64,000 nt of DNA from Lactarius indigo (taxonomy: Eukaryota > Basidiomycota > Agaricomycetes > Russulales > Russulaceae): contig JAFKAC010000067.1 in the NCBI GenBank assembly GCA_025766275.1, positions 62,001 through 126,000 on the forward strand, read 5' to 3'. The notes beneath the pieces are model-generated. The model worked only from the letters and a program-made list of their open reading frames with translations. It did not search any database and was not told where the DNA came from. The position numbers and the translations under genes were made by a program. This document shows, piece by piece, positions 42,230 through 53,901 of the stretch. Position 1 is the stretch's first letter. Every line of letters starts with the position of its first letter.

Positions 42230-42720
42230 AACATAACACCTAAGGTTGGGGGGGGGGTCAACCTGAAGGCCTTAAAAAAATTTACTTTTGTAGCACTGGA
42301 GGCTTGGTCCATTGATCCAGAAGGGGGGGGGTCAGTGCCAGGGCACTGAAGGCCACCAGCAAAAAGTGTTTCACTGTACAATTTTAGATTGTGCTGCTAC
42401 TTTGCAGTGCTGTACTGTCACTTGCCAAAATTCCAGTTTGAAATTAGCATAGGGGCTGTACAATTTAATTTTTTCATGCTCACTGCTGTCATTGGCTGCA
42501 CACACTGTTGCTGACTCTTGCACTGGCTTGCTCACAACTCCCCAAGCCAACCCCCCAAGTGCTTCTCAGCTGCCTTAAATTTTGTCATCTTCACTTTGAG
42601 GGTCTGGTTCAATGACAAATTCAAAGGTATGCATTGCACAGCATCCCTTAAGATATTTACCAAATGACTCTATTTGCACAGAATAAAGGGATGAAATATG
42701 ATATTATGATGACCAAGTGA
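42230..42720. other. Unassigned AT-rich stretch
   Basis: It follows the end of element C's LTR and begins with AACAT, possibly C's target duplication. It contains two G-runs (about 42247 and 42324). I see no gene, LTR or repeat that I can assign. Confidence 0.4.
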
Positions 42721-44443
42721 TGTCCTCTATGCAAGGAGGACATCCAGGTTGGTACAGCAGGCCTGCAAGGTCTTGCACAGCACCAGGGGAAAAAGAAATG
42801 CCTGGCCACTGTTAAGAAGAAGCAACAGGACACAGAAATGGCAAAGAAACCCACCTTATTCTCATATCTTCTTTGGAAAGATACCACCTTACCCACCACA
42901 ACCAATCTTTCCAGGGAAGCCAAATGGAAGGAGGTTGAGCACTCTTCTCAAGTGGTGGTCAGCCAAAAGATATCCCTACCAGCAATGAATGTAGCTTATC
43001 AAGACACCCAAGGTGAAGGTGAAGATGCAGACCCAAGCACAGACCAAGACCTTGCCTCAGACCTGGACCAAGACCTGAACCAAGCTTGGGACTGAGATGA
43101 GCAACTTTCTTGGTCTATGAGCAAGGTCAGGGCAAGGATCAGGGTGTGTGAGCCAGGGTGTGAGCCAAGGGCAGAGGATGTAATGCTGAATCTTGCACCA
43201 AATGACCAAATGAGGGCTCTGCTGCCACAGCACCCCACGTCTGCAAGAACCAACCCCTGGGACCGGCATATCATAGCCGGTTGCCTGCTTCCTTAATACC
43301 TCCTGATCACGCTCCCTCCCAATTCCATCCAACACTCCTCCCATTCCATACCAAACCCCGACTGAAACCCTGACACCAACGTGGACGTAGCTGAACCGCC
43401 CCATATAGGAACACACCCCCAACAGCTTCAACCCCGATAGACTCCCCACCGGACAATTGCTGGGAGACCCAAGGGAAAGGGGTCCTCGGACCTCAATCAA
43501 CAACCCTGCAAGAACCTCTGTGGCACCGCCATGGGTCGCGCATCCAGTGATCCTCAGGTCCATGGGACTGGTGACCCCATGTGACTGTCAGAGACACAAC
43601 TGGCACTGCCCATTCTCACACCGCCACTGGGGCACCAACAGTGGGGTCCAAGTTGTGGAAGTTGCTTACTAAGGGTCCTTGAGGGAACGTAAGTAGGTCA
43701 TGTTCATTAGTAGTGGGAGGGTCTAGGGGAGGGCAAGGGACCGGTTTGGACAGTGCTGGACAATGGATGACATACATACAGAGCGACATGAGACCACAAC
43801 ATTCCATAACATCGGACTTACATGACCGGGCTCCTCTGGGAGGGTCCCTCTACGGGGTTTAAAGTCCTCGTATCGAACATTCTCACATGCAGTACATAAC
43901 CCGGGCCACGGCCCATTACAAGATATAAGTTAGCTACGCTTGATAAGTGGCTAAGACCAGCTTTGTAGTAAATACTGCCCCGGAATATAAATTAATTCAA
44001 AAAAAAAAAAAAAAAATGACCAAATGAATAGAGCCATACATGAAACCAACAATGTGCAGCAGCCTCAAGCAATGCCTGCACAGAAGGGCTGTTGTACTGC
44101 TTGGCTCCTCCTTGACCACCTGCAAGCTGAGATTGTCAAATTCCCACACAAGGTCCTAGAGGGTGGAGGCAATGAGCTTTGGACTGATCTATCAGGCTAT
44201 AACAGGAATTCCACACTCTCAGTCTGCAGTGACATACTGCAGGATGAGCTCTGGGAGAATGTCAATCCTGGCTTGGACAGGATTCTCAGCTTTGGGAGGC
44301 CACACAAAGAGATTGCAGCCATGGTTTGCTGTAGTTGGGTGGGATTGTGGGGACTCTATGAATATCTTGAAGTCCTTGTTGAGGAGGGAGGCATTGTTGA
44401 AGGGTTGTTGGAGGGGAAGGTCACTGCATTGATAGCAGCATAA
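42721..44443 (+). pseudogene. Unrecognised ORF with possible zinc finger, split by a retroposon
   Basis: One frame is open from 42721 and begins with a possible C2HC finger: CPLC, then GLAQHQGKKKC, with spacing CX2C-X16-H-X5-C. A basic segment (TVKKKQQDTEMAKKP) follows. Next comes an acidic Asp/Gln repeat (about 43030-43095), a TGA at 43093-43095, and then the retroposon at 43214-44014. Removing it with one 13-bp duplication rejoins the frame at NLAPNDQMNRAIHE. The rest (LLLDHLQAEIVKFP, LDRILSFGRPHKEIAAMV) ends in TAA at 44441-44443. I do not recognise the family. It could be a transposon-borne protein or a decayed host gene. Confidence 0.5.
43214..44014 (+). mobile_element. 5'-truncated poly-A retroposon (SINE family copy 1)
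   Basis: 801 bp ending in a poly-A tail (about 43999-44014), flanked by the 13-bp duplication AATGACCAAATGA at 43201-43213 and 44015-44027. It is closely similar to the last 800 bp of the full-length copy at 57072-58060 but lacks the tRNA-like head. That is typical of 5' truncation during LINE-driven insertion. It has no coding capacity. Confidence 0.9.
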
Positions 44444-44464
44444 GTCATTGTCAGCTCTGGCCCA

Positions 44465-44881
44465 ATGATAGGACTCACCTTTTGTTGCAGATTACACCTA
44501 TTGTGCACAATCATGGATGTTTCTTCACCCATCCCATTGCCCATCCCAGCAAGTGTCACAGGGACCCATGAGCTTCCCATAGAAGTCCTAGAGGACAACG
44601 ACAAGAGCATAATACATGCAAGAAGATCTATTTTGAGTTGGAAATGGTCAATGCATGCCACAGAACCCATGACAAAACCATGTTTGGGGGTGTACCTCGC
44701 AATGCCAGATGGTGTCCTCCCATATAGTGCCTATCCCCTCATGCTTTATGAGGCATACACACTGCCTTGGAATATCCATATCATTGGCCATTGGATGTTT
44801 GTACAATCAGTACAGTGTGGGGGGGTTCAAGAAACATTGTCAGACTCGTGTTGTGCATGTTCACAACTGCTGACTCACTGA
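44465..44881 (+). CDS. Hypothetical ORF, possibly downstream exon of the broken gene
   Basis: The open frame includes MDVSSPIPLPIPASV and KSIIHARRSILSWKW and ends in TGA at 44879-44881. A good 3' splice-like signal, TTTTGTTGCAG, sits at about 44481-44491 just ahead. It may be a continuation of the ORF at 42721, but no clear donor is seen. No family is recognised, and a copia LTR begins 9 bp after its stop. Confidence 0.3.
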   Translation: MIGLTFCCRLHLLCTIMDVSSPIPLPIPASVTGTHELPIEVLEDNDKSIIHARRSILSWKWSMHATEPMTKPCLGVYLAMPDGVLPYSAYPLMLYEAYTLPWNIHIIGHWMFVQSVQCGGVQETLSDSCCACSQLLTH

Positions 44882-44890
44882 ATTGTGGAG

Positions 44891-45971
44891 TGATGAACAG
44901 CAAGGTGAACAGGGACTATACTTATAGTGACAAAGGTAGACTGTGGTGAGATGTAGGCAGCAGCTGGGAAGCAGAGGGAAGTCTTGTAGGTGAAGCAAAG
45001 TAGTGTCTGGCACACAAGCAGTGAGAACTGATGTGGACCAGGAGCATACAAGCAGTCTACTTATACTGTACAGAGGTGTGACACTAGTACAAGGAAGGTA
45101 ACTACAAGTCACAGAGTACAAGGGACACATTGTTCTACAACAGGACAAAGGAGTGTGCATAAGGAGAACAAGGTGTATAGAACAAAAGATGATGAACAGC
45201 ATAGCTAGAGAATCATACTCACAGTGGAACAGGGAGTACTGTGGTGAGATATGAAAGCACAGGGAAGCAGTTGACAGAGATATCTTGCAGGTAAAGCAAA
45301 GGGTGTCTGGCACACAGCAGTGAGAGAACTGATGTGAACCAGGAGTGTACATGGTACTCTACTTATACTCCTACAGAGGGTGACAATAGTACAACACAGG
45401 TAACACTTGTCACAGAATACAAAGGTGGTATTGTTCTACAAACAGACAAAGGAGTGGATGCTTTGAGAACAAGGAAGGGAGAACAAGGAGAGTCCAGAGC
45501 TAAATGATATCATAGTGACATCATAATAAAGATAAGAACAAAAGTAGAACAAAGAAATGTAGTACAATGAAAAGTCCAGAAGTAGTCCATATAATGTCAT
45601 TGTACAGTGATATCATAGAAGTCCTAGATTGTACAGATCAAGTCTAATCTAAGGTAGTCTGAAATTGACAAGTCCTTTGAGCCACTAAGTGCACATGGGT
45701 TACTTATCAACAAAAGAAAGTCTAGACAAGTATGATATCATAGTGACATCACAATAAAGATAACACCAGAAAGAGAATAAAGGATGAAGTACAATGAAGA
45801 GTCTGGAGTAGTCCATATGATGTCATTGTACAGTGATGTCATAGATAAGTTAAGAAGTCCAAGATTGTACAGATCATATAATCTAATCTACAGGTCAATA
45901 TATCTTATCTAAAGCAGTCCATATCTGCAAGTCCTTTGAGCTGCTAAGTGCATGCATGTCACTTATCAACA
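44891..45971 (-). repeat. Copia 3' LTR carrying another LTR of the same family
   Basis: TGATGAACAGC at 44891 to CTTATCAACA at 45971. A second copy (45190-45712) is inserted in it. The purine run AGGGAGA (minus strand, 45972-45978) and a copia RNase H fragment adjoin its right side. This makes it the 3' LTR of that element and assigns the whole LTR family to copia. Confidence 0.85.
45190..45712 (-). repeat. Copia-type LTR nested in a copia LTR
   Basis: 523 bp, flanked by AAAGA at 45185-45189 and 45713-45717. Removing it rejoins the outer LTR at AAAGA|AAGTCTAGAC. Confidence 0.92.
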
Positions 45972-46066
45972 TCTCCCTGTGATCTACAATCTAAAAACAC
46001 ATTAAGCCAAAAATATCATCAATGATGGCATGCAATTTGCCACAGGTTCAAGTGAGCTGAGACATC

Positions 46067-46490
46067 TCATGACTTGTTTTGCATGCTTAAACCCATGTCT
46101 TTGTTGTGCCACTGCAACAGGACACATAGTAGTGACTTTGTGAAGCCATCTGCAACCATTTCTGCAGTAGGAGTTCTAATGAGGGCAATGGTCCCCTTTT
46201 TGATATACTCCCTGATGACATGATGCCATATGGCAATGTGCTTAGACTGTCTCCCAGTGACAGGGTTCAAGGCCAAATCAATGGCACCCTTATTGTCACC
46301 ATGTAGTGAGATGGGGTTGTTGACCTTGTACCTGAGTTCCATGAGAAAGCTCTGATACCATGCAGCCTGGTTGGCTGCATTGGTCATGGCCATGTACTCT
46401 GCCTCAGTAGTGTTTTGGGCCACAGTCTTTTGCTTGTGTGAAGACCAGCTTATTGCACCATTGGCTAATAGGAATACATAACCAGAAGTG
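46067..46490 (-). pseudogene. Ty1/copia RNase H fragment
   Basis: The minus strand reads SGYVFLLANGAISWSSHKQK, followed by TEAEYMA, HGDNKGAIDLA, KHIAIWHHVIREY and the C-terminal ADGFTKSL. These are hallmark motifs of copia RNase H, which degrades RNA in the RNA/DNA hybrid. It ends by stop at 46067 and is followed by the polypurine tract and the 3' LTR at 45971. It is cut at 46491 by another LTR. A few residues (YTPQLHQV) may continue on the far side at 47034. The rest of gag-pol is absent. Confidence 0.9.
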
Positions 46491-47033
46491 TGTTGATAAG
46501 TAGCCTGTGCACACTTAGTGGCTCTAAGGGACTTACAGATATGAACTGCTATAGATTAGATATACTGAACTTATGTAGATTAGATTTGATCTGTACAATC
46601 TAGCACTTCTATGACATTACTGTACAATGACATCATATGGACTACTCCAGACTCTTCATTGTACTTCATCCTTTATTCTCTTTCTAGTGTTATCTTTATT
46701 GTGATATCACTATGATATCATACTTGTCTAGACTTTCTTTTGTTCTATACACCTTGTTCTCCTTATGCACACTCCTTTGTCCTGTTGTAGAACAATGTGT
46801 CCCTTGTATTCTGTGACTTGTATTACCTTCCTTGTGCTAGTGTCACACCTATGTACAGTATAAGTAGACTGCTTGTATGCTCCTGTTCCACATCAGTTCT
46901 CACTGCTTGTGTGCCAGACTCTACTTTGCTTCACCTACAAGACTTCCCTCTGCTTCCCAGCTGCTGCCTATATCTCACCACAGTCTACCTTTGTTGCTGT
47001 GAGTATAGTCCCTGTTCACCTTGCTGTTCATCA
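46491..47033 (+). repeat. Copia-type LTR in inverted orientation
   Basis: TGTTGATAAG to TGTTCATCA, 543 bp. It is in the opposite orientation to the LTR at 44891-45971, so the two are not a pair. The flanks GAAGTG and GATAC do not match, so the duplication is lost or altered. Confidence 0.85.
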
Positions 47034-47717
47034 GATACCTGATGCAACTGAGGAGTGTATGGCAACTGATGCAAGCATGCACTCAGAGCATAGGGTGGTG
47101 AGTATGCCCAAGGCCCAGGTGTATGCAGATGGCAAGTTGCTCTTGAAGCCCAGGGCAAATGAGATTGAGATGACAACCAATGTGACTGAGAATGGTACGT
47201 CTATACATGTTGGTGAAACTGAGAGTTGACCTGTCCCCAGTAGATACAGTTGCAACCCACCCAGGGTCTCAGCTCCTGGTCTCCATCAATCAAACTGAAT
47301 TCACACTTGAAGGATGGCCAGCAAGATGCAGCTGCATACATTGAACAAGGGACATGATGGAAGTTACAGCATGCATTTGTGGCAAACCTGTGGAAAGCAA
47401 GTTGAAAAACACTGACACAGCTGTCCAGTGTGGGTATAAGGGCTGTGAGACATTGTGGGTAAGTGTTTTTTACCTTCCATGCTGATGCAAGTGCTGATGT
47501 CTCAACTTTTTGCTCAATTGTCTGCAGTTTCATCTTGAGTGCCTAAATTTTGAGGTAGCTCCCCATAACTGGTGTTGTCCTAATTATATCTGACCAACCA
47601 AGCATCATTGTTGTTAGAGTTGCACAGTGTTCATACAAATATACATATTTTGGTGATGATTTCTAAGAAATTTCCTTTTTTGGATTCAAATTTCCTTTTT
47701 TTTTGGGGAGGGGGGGG
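47034..47717. other. Unassigned stretch before the hAT element
   Basis: It may begin with a short copia remnant on the minus strand (about 47034-47080). A plus-strand open frame (to TGA near 47229) and a minus-strand frame (47201-47533) exist, but neither is recognised. It ends in a T-run and G-run next to the hAT terminus. Confidence 0.35.
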
Positions 47718-47870
47718 TAGTGTTGCCATGGCTCGGCTCAAATTGGCTGAGCCAGCCAAGCTGAGCTGTTTTGAGCCGAGCCAAGCTGACACATTGGCTC
47801 ATGACCAAAATTGGCTCAGCTCAGCTCATGAGCTGGCTGAGCTGGGCTGAGCCAGGCTCGATTGGGAATG
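47718..47870 (+). repeat. hAT left terminus and subterminal repeats
   Basis: The terminal TAGTGTTGCCATGGCTCGGC is followed by many short direct and inverted copies of GGCTGAGCC and AGCTGAGC. The same motifs fill 53765-53901. Such subterminal motifs are the expected binding sites for a hAT transposase. Confidence 0.75.
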
Positions 47871-48139
47871 ACCAGATTAGGCAGGGCTCACCCAGCTTGT
47901 GAGTACGTGTGAGTGGGTGAGAATGGATTCTGTCTGGCTGAGCCAGGAACAAGCTGGCCAAAAATGGAAAATATATTTGCTCAACGTGTGTCCAGTGTCT
48001 GCTGAGGCTCTCAGAAGAAAACTGGGTAAGTCCTCTTTCTTGGTGTCTCCTCAGATGACCTTGCGCAAACTCTGACAAAAAATAAAATAAAACAAATGTT
48101 TTGGTGTAGACTACATAGTATAGAGAATAAATTTTGTTT

Positions 48140-48770
48140 CTATCTACTGCCCGGGTGCAGCTGAATTGCAGCTGCATCGCCATCGTCATCGCTGTTGTCG
48201 TCATGGTCACCACAGTTGTTGTAGTGGTTGTGGTGGTGGTTGCAGTTGCCATGGTCATCGTCATTGTCACAGTTGTTGCAGTGGTGATCGCAGTCGTCAC
48301 AATGGTGGTGGTGGTTGCGGTTGCTGCGGTGGTGGTGGTGGTTGCTGCGGTGGTAGTTGTGGTAGTGGTGGTGGTCATGGTCAGTGGTGGTCATGGTTGC
48401 CGCAGTGGTGGTCGTGGTGGTGGTCGTGGTGGTAGTGGTGGTCGTGGTTGCCGCAGTTGTGGTCGTGGTTGCAGTCATGGTTGCAGTTGCCATGGTTGTG
48501 GTTGTGGTTGTGGTTGTGGTTGCAGTCGCCACAGTCATGGTCATGGTCGTGATTGCGGTTGCTGTGGTGGTGGTGGTGGTGGTCACTGCGGTCATGGTGG
48601 TGGTAGCGGTCGTGGTTGCGGTCACCATGGTGGTTGTGGTTGTGGTCACGGTCACTGCGGTCGTCACTGTTGTGGTTGTGGTCGCCGTGGTCATGGTCAT
48701 GGTCAACGTGGTCATTGCTGTCATGGTGGTTGTGGTGGTTGTGGTTGTGGTTGCAGTTGTCGCACCCTGG
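48140..48770. repeat. GTN-type trinucleotide array (about 630 bp)
   Basis: A long run of GTGGTG, GTTGCG and GTCATG units with three-base periodicity. It makes all frames open and yields poly-Val/Ala or poly-Thr/His translations that I do not treat as genes. It sits upstream of the transposase start. Confidence 0.85.
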
Positions 48771-49177
48771 GGCTGGTGCCATCACCGTGGCTGCCTTGGG
48801 GGGCTTGGGGGTTTGGGGTGACGTTATCGCAGGGCAGGTCCTGCTGCTGCCTTGTGACCTGCAAGGGTGCGTGTGTGGGTGAGTCAGTGAGCCAAGAAAA
48901 AGAAAAGAATCACTCACCTTATGGCCAAGAGAGAGGGTGGGTTGTAGACCCGTGCTGGTGGTTTGTGCTTGTGCTTGCGAGCACGAACGTGAGTTGCGCA
49001 ATGCAAGGGCAAGGAATTTTCACAGCCACCGCATGTATGACACGCATTCCCATGCTCTCATCTCGGCTCCTGCTGTCTGCTACAGTCTCATCTCTCCTCA
49101 TCTCTGCCTGATCTCAGCTGATCTACTTCAAATTGCTTCTTTTATTTTTTTTTGTACTACTCTTGGCTACATCTACT

Positions 49178-52100
49178 ATGGCTGGATCTAGGAAGAGGGC
49201 CCCTTCAACACCTAAGAGGACTCCAAAAAGGCCAAAGACCAAGAAGAGCCAGGTCAAACAGTGGGAGCTTCCTGGTGGTGCTTTGGAGATGTCTTTTCAG
49301 CTTGATGGTATGTGCTCATTGTTTTGATGGTATCCATACACTCATATTGTGTTAGTTTCATCCACAGCTGCTCAGACATCAGTTGCCAGTGCCAGACATG
49401 TGCACTTTAATCTAGGCTCTTCTGCAGCTTCAGGTGGCCCTCCTGGACCCTCACAGCAGGGAGAGGACCCCTTTGCAGGTTCTTCACCTGCTCAGGCTGC
49501 CAATCAAGTGAGTATCTATTTTATTAATTTTATAATCATTTTTTAACAAATTTAATACAGGGAGGCCTTAGCTCACCCCAACCTGAGAACTTTGACCTTG
49601 GAAATGGGTCAGATGGCTCTCAGGAGGGTGGTGCTAATTTCAATAGCCCTTAGGAAGGCAACTCTGACCCTCCAACTCCAACTTGCTGCCCAAGGAGGGC
49701 TCAAAAAGCTGGTTCAAGGCTGGGCTCAGGTGATGATACCTTGAGGTTTTTTCAGGCTCTTGATGGGAAGAAACAGTGCAAGTTTTGCTTGTGAGTTTTT
49801 TTATTTTTATTTTTATTTCTAAAAATTATTTTTGTAGGATACTTCATCAAGAGGATGTGTCCATCAAAGTACACTCATATTGCTCCACTACTGCAACAGG
49901 TCCTCTGCAGTCCCATCTGCTCAATCACCATGCAGAAGAGTGGGTTACAGAGTGCCAAAGACTCAAAATTGAGCTGAGAGGTAAAAAGGGAGAAGAGGCT
50001 GTTGCAAGAGTTACTGGAGTTCCTGTAGAGCATCAAGCTAGGTGCTGCACTCCCTTCACTCAAGACAACTTTTTAGATGGCCTTGTGCAATTTATTGTTG
50101 CCACAGATCAGGTTTTTTATTTAATTTTTAATTTTTATTCCTTATTTAATGTTTTTTTTTTTTTAGCCTATGATGATTGCAGAGAGACCAGAGTTCCACC
50201 ACCTGTGTCTCCTACTCCACCCTGAGCTGAGTGATGCAGACATCCCTCACAGGACCACTATGCAGAAGCACATTGTGGAGAACTGTACAGAGGCACTCCA
50301 CAATTTGTCTCAGCATATTCAGGTAATGTTTTATTATTATATCTTAGTGCTTAAGGGCTAATTTCTATTTAGACAAGCTGCCTTGGGAGGGTCTCTTTTA
50401 CCACAGACATGTGGACAGACCCTGACCTCAAGCCATACATGGCTGTTACTGCTCACTGGCTGGAGCAGATCCAGACTCAAGATGGCCAGAAAAAGCTAAC
50501 CCTTAGAGCTGACCTTATTGGATTTGTCTATTTTCCTGGGTCCCACACTGGAGAGAGGTTAGCTAAGGTCTTTCATTTTATCATTACTAGGATGGGGCTT
50601 GAAAGAAAGGTAATGTCTACTTTATTTTATATATAAATTTCGACTAATTAATTTTGTTTTAAAATAATGATTGGTTGGATAACAACAGATAATGCATCCA
50701 ACAACAGCTCTATGATGGAGGCACTAGAAACTCAGTTAAAGAAGCAATATCCTAATACTGGGTTTTCTGCAGAGCAGCACCACATCAGGTAAGTGTCAAA
50801 CTATTTAATATTTTTTTGCTAACACTTTTTAGATGCTTTGCCCATATTGTAAATCTTGCATGCAAGGCAATGCTTGAGGAAGCAGTTGAACTTGGTTTTG
50901 ACCAAGTTAAAAGGCTTCAGCAAATTATTGTTATGTGAGCCTTTCCTTTTTTTTTCCTTTTTTTTTCTTCTTTTTCCCTTCTTTTTTTCGAGTTTTTTTG
51001 TCTTTTTTTCTTTTTCTTTTTCTTTTTCTTTTTCTAGTTTCTTTTTCCGAGTTTTTTCTTTCTTTTTTTTCTAATTTATTTATGATAGATCTGCAACTCA
51101 TCACAAAGGCGTGATAAATTTTCTACAATTGCAAAGGAGTCAAATGTGCCTCCTTTGCAATTAATTCTTGATGTGGAGACCAGGTGGTGCTCTGCCTATT
51201 TAATGATCAAGAGGGCATTTATTTTGAGAGAGGTATTTTTTAAGCCATTTAATAAATTCTAATGCTAACTTTTAGTTAGGCAATTGATAGGTTTACTCAG
51301 GAGGGAGGGCCAGACCCATTAGATGAGGAAGATTGGGGGGTCCTTGGGGGACTTCAGAGCATTCTTCAGGTGTGCAGACATTTTCTCTCTCTGATTGTGT
51401 ATTAATTTATTTATTAGATCCCCTTCTGGTATCAGCAATCACTTTCTTATGAGAAGATGCCAACACTTTGTGGCACAGTTGCTGCATTTGAGGGCTTTTT
51501 AAAAACCCTGAATGACTTGGCAACTACCTTGGAGACTGAGAGACAGGATATTGGTCTTATTATTGGAAAAGCTTCAGAGAAGGTAGATTCATATTCTATG
51601 CAGGCCCTTGATATTCCAGTATATCAGCTTTCAATGGGTGAGTGGCTGTCTTAATATTCTGCATAATTTCTCATCTCATGTGAACAGTTCTTAACCCTTT
51701 GACAAAGCTTGAATGGTTCAAGCAACACTACCAATCAAATGTTTCTGAAGCAGTAAAGCACCACCTCCTTGATGCAGTGAGTGTTTTTATCATGCTACTC
51801 TAAAACTAAAATTCTAAGTAGCTCAGACCATTGTACACACCATCTAGAGCCCCTACTAGATCAACTGTACCCCCTCCACCCACTGAACCATTTGGTGGCA
51901 TGCAGGCCACTTTGGCAAACCTTGGTATTGGCCCAATGCCTGTCTACAGACCACAGGCAAATACCTTAGAAGGTGAAGTTGATGACTATCTAGCAGCCCC
52001 CAGTCAAATATGCCAATATTCTTGAGTTCTGGCAGGTGTGTAGAATGGTTCATTTTGTTAGGGAGTACTGACAGTAGTTGGAATGGCAGGAACACCAGAA

Positions 52101-52398
52101 AAAGTGGCCAACACTCTTCAAGCTTGCCATGGACTTACTCCCCATTCAAGCCACTTCAGTCCCATGTGAGCGTGTCTTCTCAGCAAGCAAGGAGACAGCT
52201 AGAGCCAGGAGGAACTGCCTTAAGCCAGGCAGCATGGAAGCCATACAGATACTCAAGTTCCAGGCAAAGTATAAAAGGGAGCTCAATTTCACTGAAGGGC
52301 TTGGAGAGAAGGATGAAATGGAAGAGCTGGAGGGAATGGAGGCAGTCAGACCAGTTGAGGACTTGAGGGCTTATCTCAGGGGAATTAGCGAGCAGTAG
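49178..52398 (+). pseudogene. hAT transposase, at least 13 introns, inactivated
   Basis: ATG at 49178. Clear exons: 49178-49307, 49368-49507, 49561-49790, 49838-50111, 50167-50322 and 50373-50609; further exons run to 52398. Introns are about 45-150 nt with GT...AG ends. The N-terminus is basic. A BED-type finger spans the third intron (CKFC ... HLLNHH). The RNase H-like catalytic region has TTDMWTDP (about 50398) and TTDNASNN (about 50683). The C-terminal dimerisation domain (PTLFKLAMDLLPIQATSVPCERVFSASK) is near 52110-52200. It would cut and paste the element in the nucleus. It is inactive: TAG at 49651-49653, no clear acceptor before about 50669, and a frame change near 51990-52020. Confidence 0.85.
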
Positions 52399-52639
52399 TT
52401 TAAGAGGGATTTATTTGCAACAAGGCTATATACATGTATTTGTACCTAGGAATGAACTACATAAAAATAGGGGACCTGTGTGACTCACCTGGGGTGGCCA
52501 GAGAGGGAAAAGGGGGTGGGAAGAGAAAGGGGGGTGTGGAGGGGCAAGAGGAGGGTGCATGACAACTGTCTGAGGGTATCAGAGGGCATCAGAGGGTTGT
52601 CCGAGGGCCTTCTGAGGGTGTCCGAGGCATCCAGGGGCC

Positions 52640-53500
52640 CGTGATGGGTGTCTGAAGGTGGGCAGGCGCCAGCACCAGCAGTGAGGGTGGTAGCAGTGGC
52701 AGTGGCAACAGCTCCAGCGGCAGTTGCAGCAGCAGCGAGTGGTGGTGGCACTGGTGACGTGAGGGTGGTGGCAGCAGTGACAGCGAGGGTGGTGGCAGAG
52801 GTGACAGTGATGGCGCAGGCGACAACGGTGACAACATTGGCAACAATGCTGGTGACGATGGCGACAGCACTGTCAGAGGCACCAACGGCTGCGCAGTGGC
52901 CAGAGGAGCGGCGATGGGTGGCGATGGGCAGCGACCAGAGTGAGGGGCGGCGAGGGGCGACGAGTAGCGGTGACCAGAGTGAGGGGCGATGTGCAGTGGC
53001 GACCAGAGCGAGGGGCGATGAGCAGTGGTGACCAGAGCGAGGGGCTGCAAGGGGCAATGAGTGGCGACCAGAGCAGGCGAGGGGCGGTGAGGGGTGACAA
53101 GTGGAAACCAGAGCAGGTGAGGGGTGGCGAGGGGCGACGAGTGGCGACCAAAGCAGGCGAGGGGCAGCAAGGGGCGACGAGCGGTGACCAGAGCAGGCAA
53201 GGGGCGGCAAGGGGCGATGAGCGGCGACAAGAGCAGGCAAGGGGTGGCGAGGGGTGATGAGTGGTGACCAGAGCAGGCAAGCAGTGGTGAGTGGCAACGA
53301 GCGGTGACCAGAGCGAGCGAGGGGCGGCGAGTGGCGATGAGTGGCGACAAGCGGTAACAAGTGGCAACAAGTAGCAACCAGAGTGAGCGAGGGGCAGTGA
53401 GTGGCGATGAGCGGTGGCAAGGGGCAACCAGAGCAAGCAAGGGGTGACAAGTGGCAACCAGAGCGAGCAACGGTGAGAGCAAGCAGTGGCCAGAGAGGAG
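52640..53500. repeat. GC-rich minisatellite in hAT 3' subterminal region
   Basis: It starts as GTGGCAGCAGTGAC-type repeats (to about 52900) and becomes an array of roughly 25-45-bp units built on GACCAGAGC, GAGGGGCGGC and GACGAGTGGC. The 250-350-codon ORFs on the minus strand here are by-products of the repeat. Confidence 0.85.
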
Positions 53501-53764
53501 AGAGCAACAAGGGCGGTGAGAGCACAGAAAAGGCCAGAGGTCAGTGGGCAGACAACACAAACAGCACGCAGACAGCATGCAGACCTCAAGCCAGTCTGTG
53601 CAGAGGAGGGATGACGGGGGGGATTCAAATCTTCAGACCTCACTCACTCAGGGCTTGACTTGTCTGAACAATTTGAGGGTCGAATTCACACGCATTAGAC
53701 CTCCAATGTGGTTTCATTGGCTTGGCTAACTCAGGCTACCCAAAATGGTACAATTTCCTATTTG

Positions 53765-53901
53765 TACTTTTGGGTGGCTTGAGCTGGCTCAGCCTAGCTT
53801 GAGCCAGCTCAATTTGGAGTGGCTCAGCTCAGCTTGTCCTTTTTTGGTCAAGCTGTGCTTAGCTGAGCCAAGCCAAGCTGAGCCAAGCCACGGCAACACT
53901 A
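53765..53901 (-). repeat. hAT right terminus and subterminal repeats
   Basis: The inverted counterpart of 47718-47870: dense GGCTCAGC and GAGCCAAGC motifs ending CACGGCAACACTA. Confidence 0.75.

Larger units (their letters stand above)
47718..53901 (+). mobile_element. hAT DNA transposon with broken transposase
   Basis: The ends are inverted repeats, TAGTGTTGCC at the left and GGCAACACTA at the right. Both are followed inward by repeated GGCTCAG/GAGCCAAGC motifs. Between them is a multi-exon hAT transposase gene (49178-52398). Both flanking regions of about 1.5 kb hold large low-complexity arrays. I could not find a matching 8-bp duplication: the left flank is a G-run and the right flank is CCCTTAGG. 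Confidence 0.87.

Noticed and set aside
44891..47033. A complete copia element bounded by the LTRs at 44891 and 46491
   Set aside because: The two LTRs are in opposite orientation and the outer flanks do not match, so they are not a 5'/3' pair; only the left one is the 3' LTR of the RNase H fragment.
48134..49111. Long ORFs on both strands giving poly-Val/Ala/Gly/His or poly-Thr proteins
   Set aside because: They come from a three-base-periodic array that leaves every frame open; no domain and no start context supports a gene.
52485..53658. Minus-strand ORFs of 250-350 codons rich in Leu, Pro, Ser and His
   Set aside because: They follow the minisatellite units and occur in several frames at once, so they are composition artefacts inside the hAT element.
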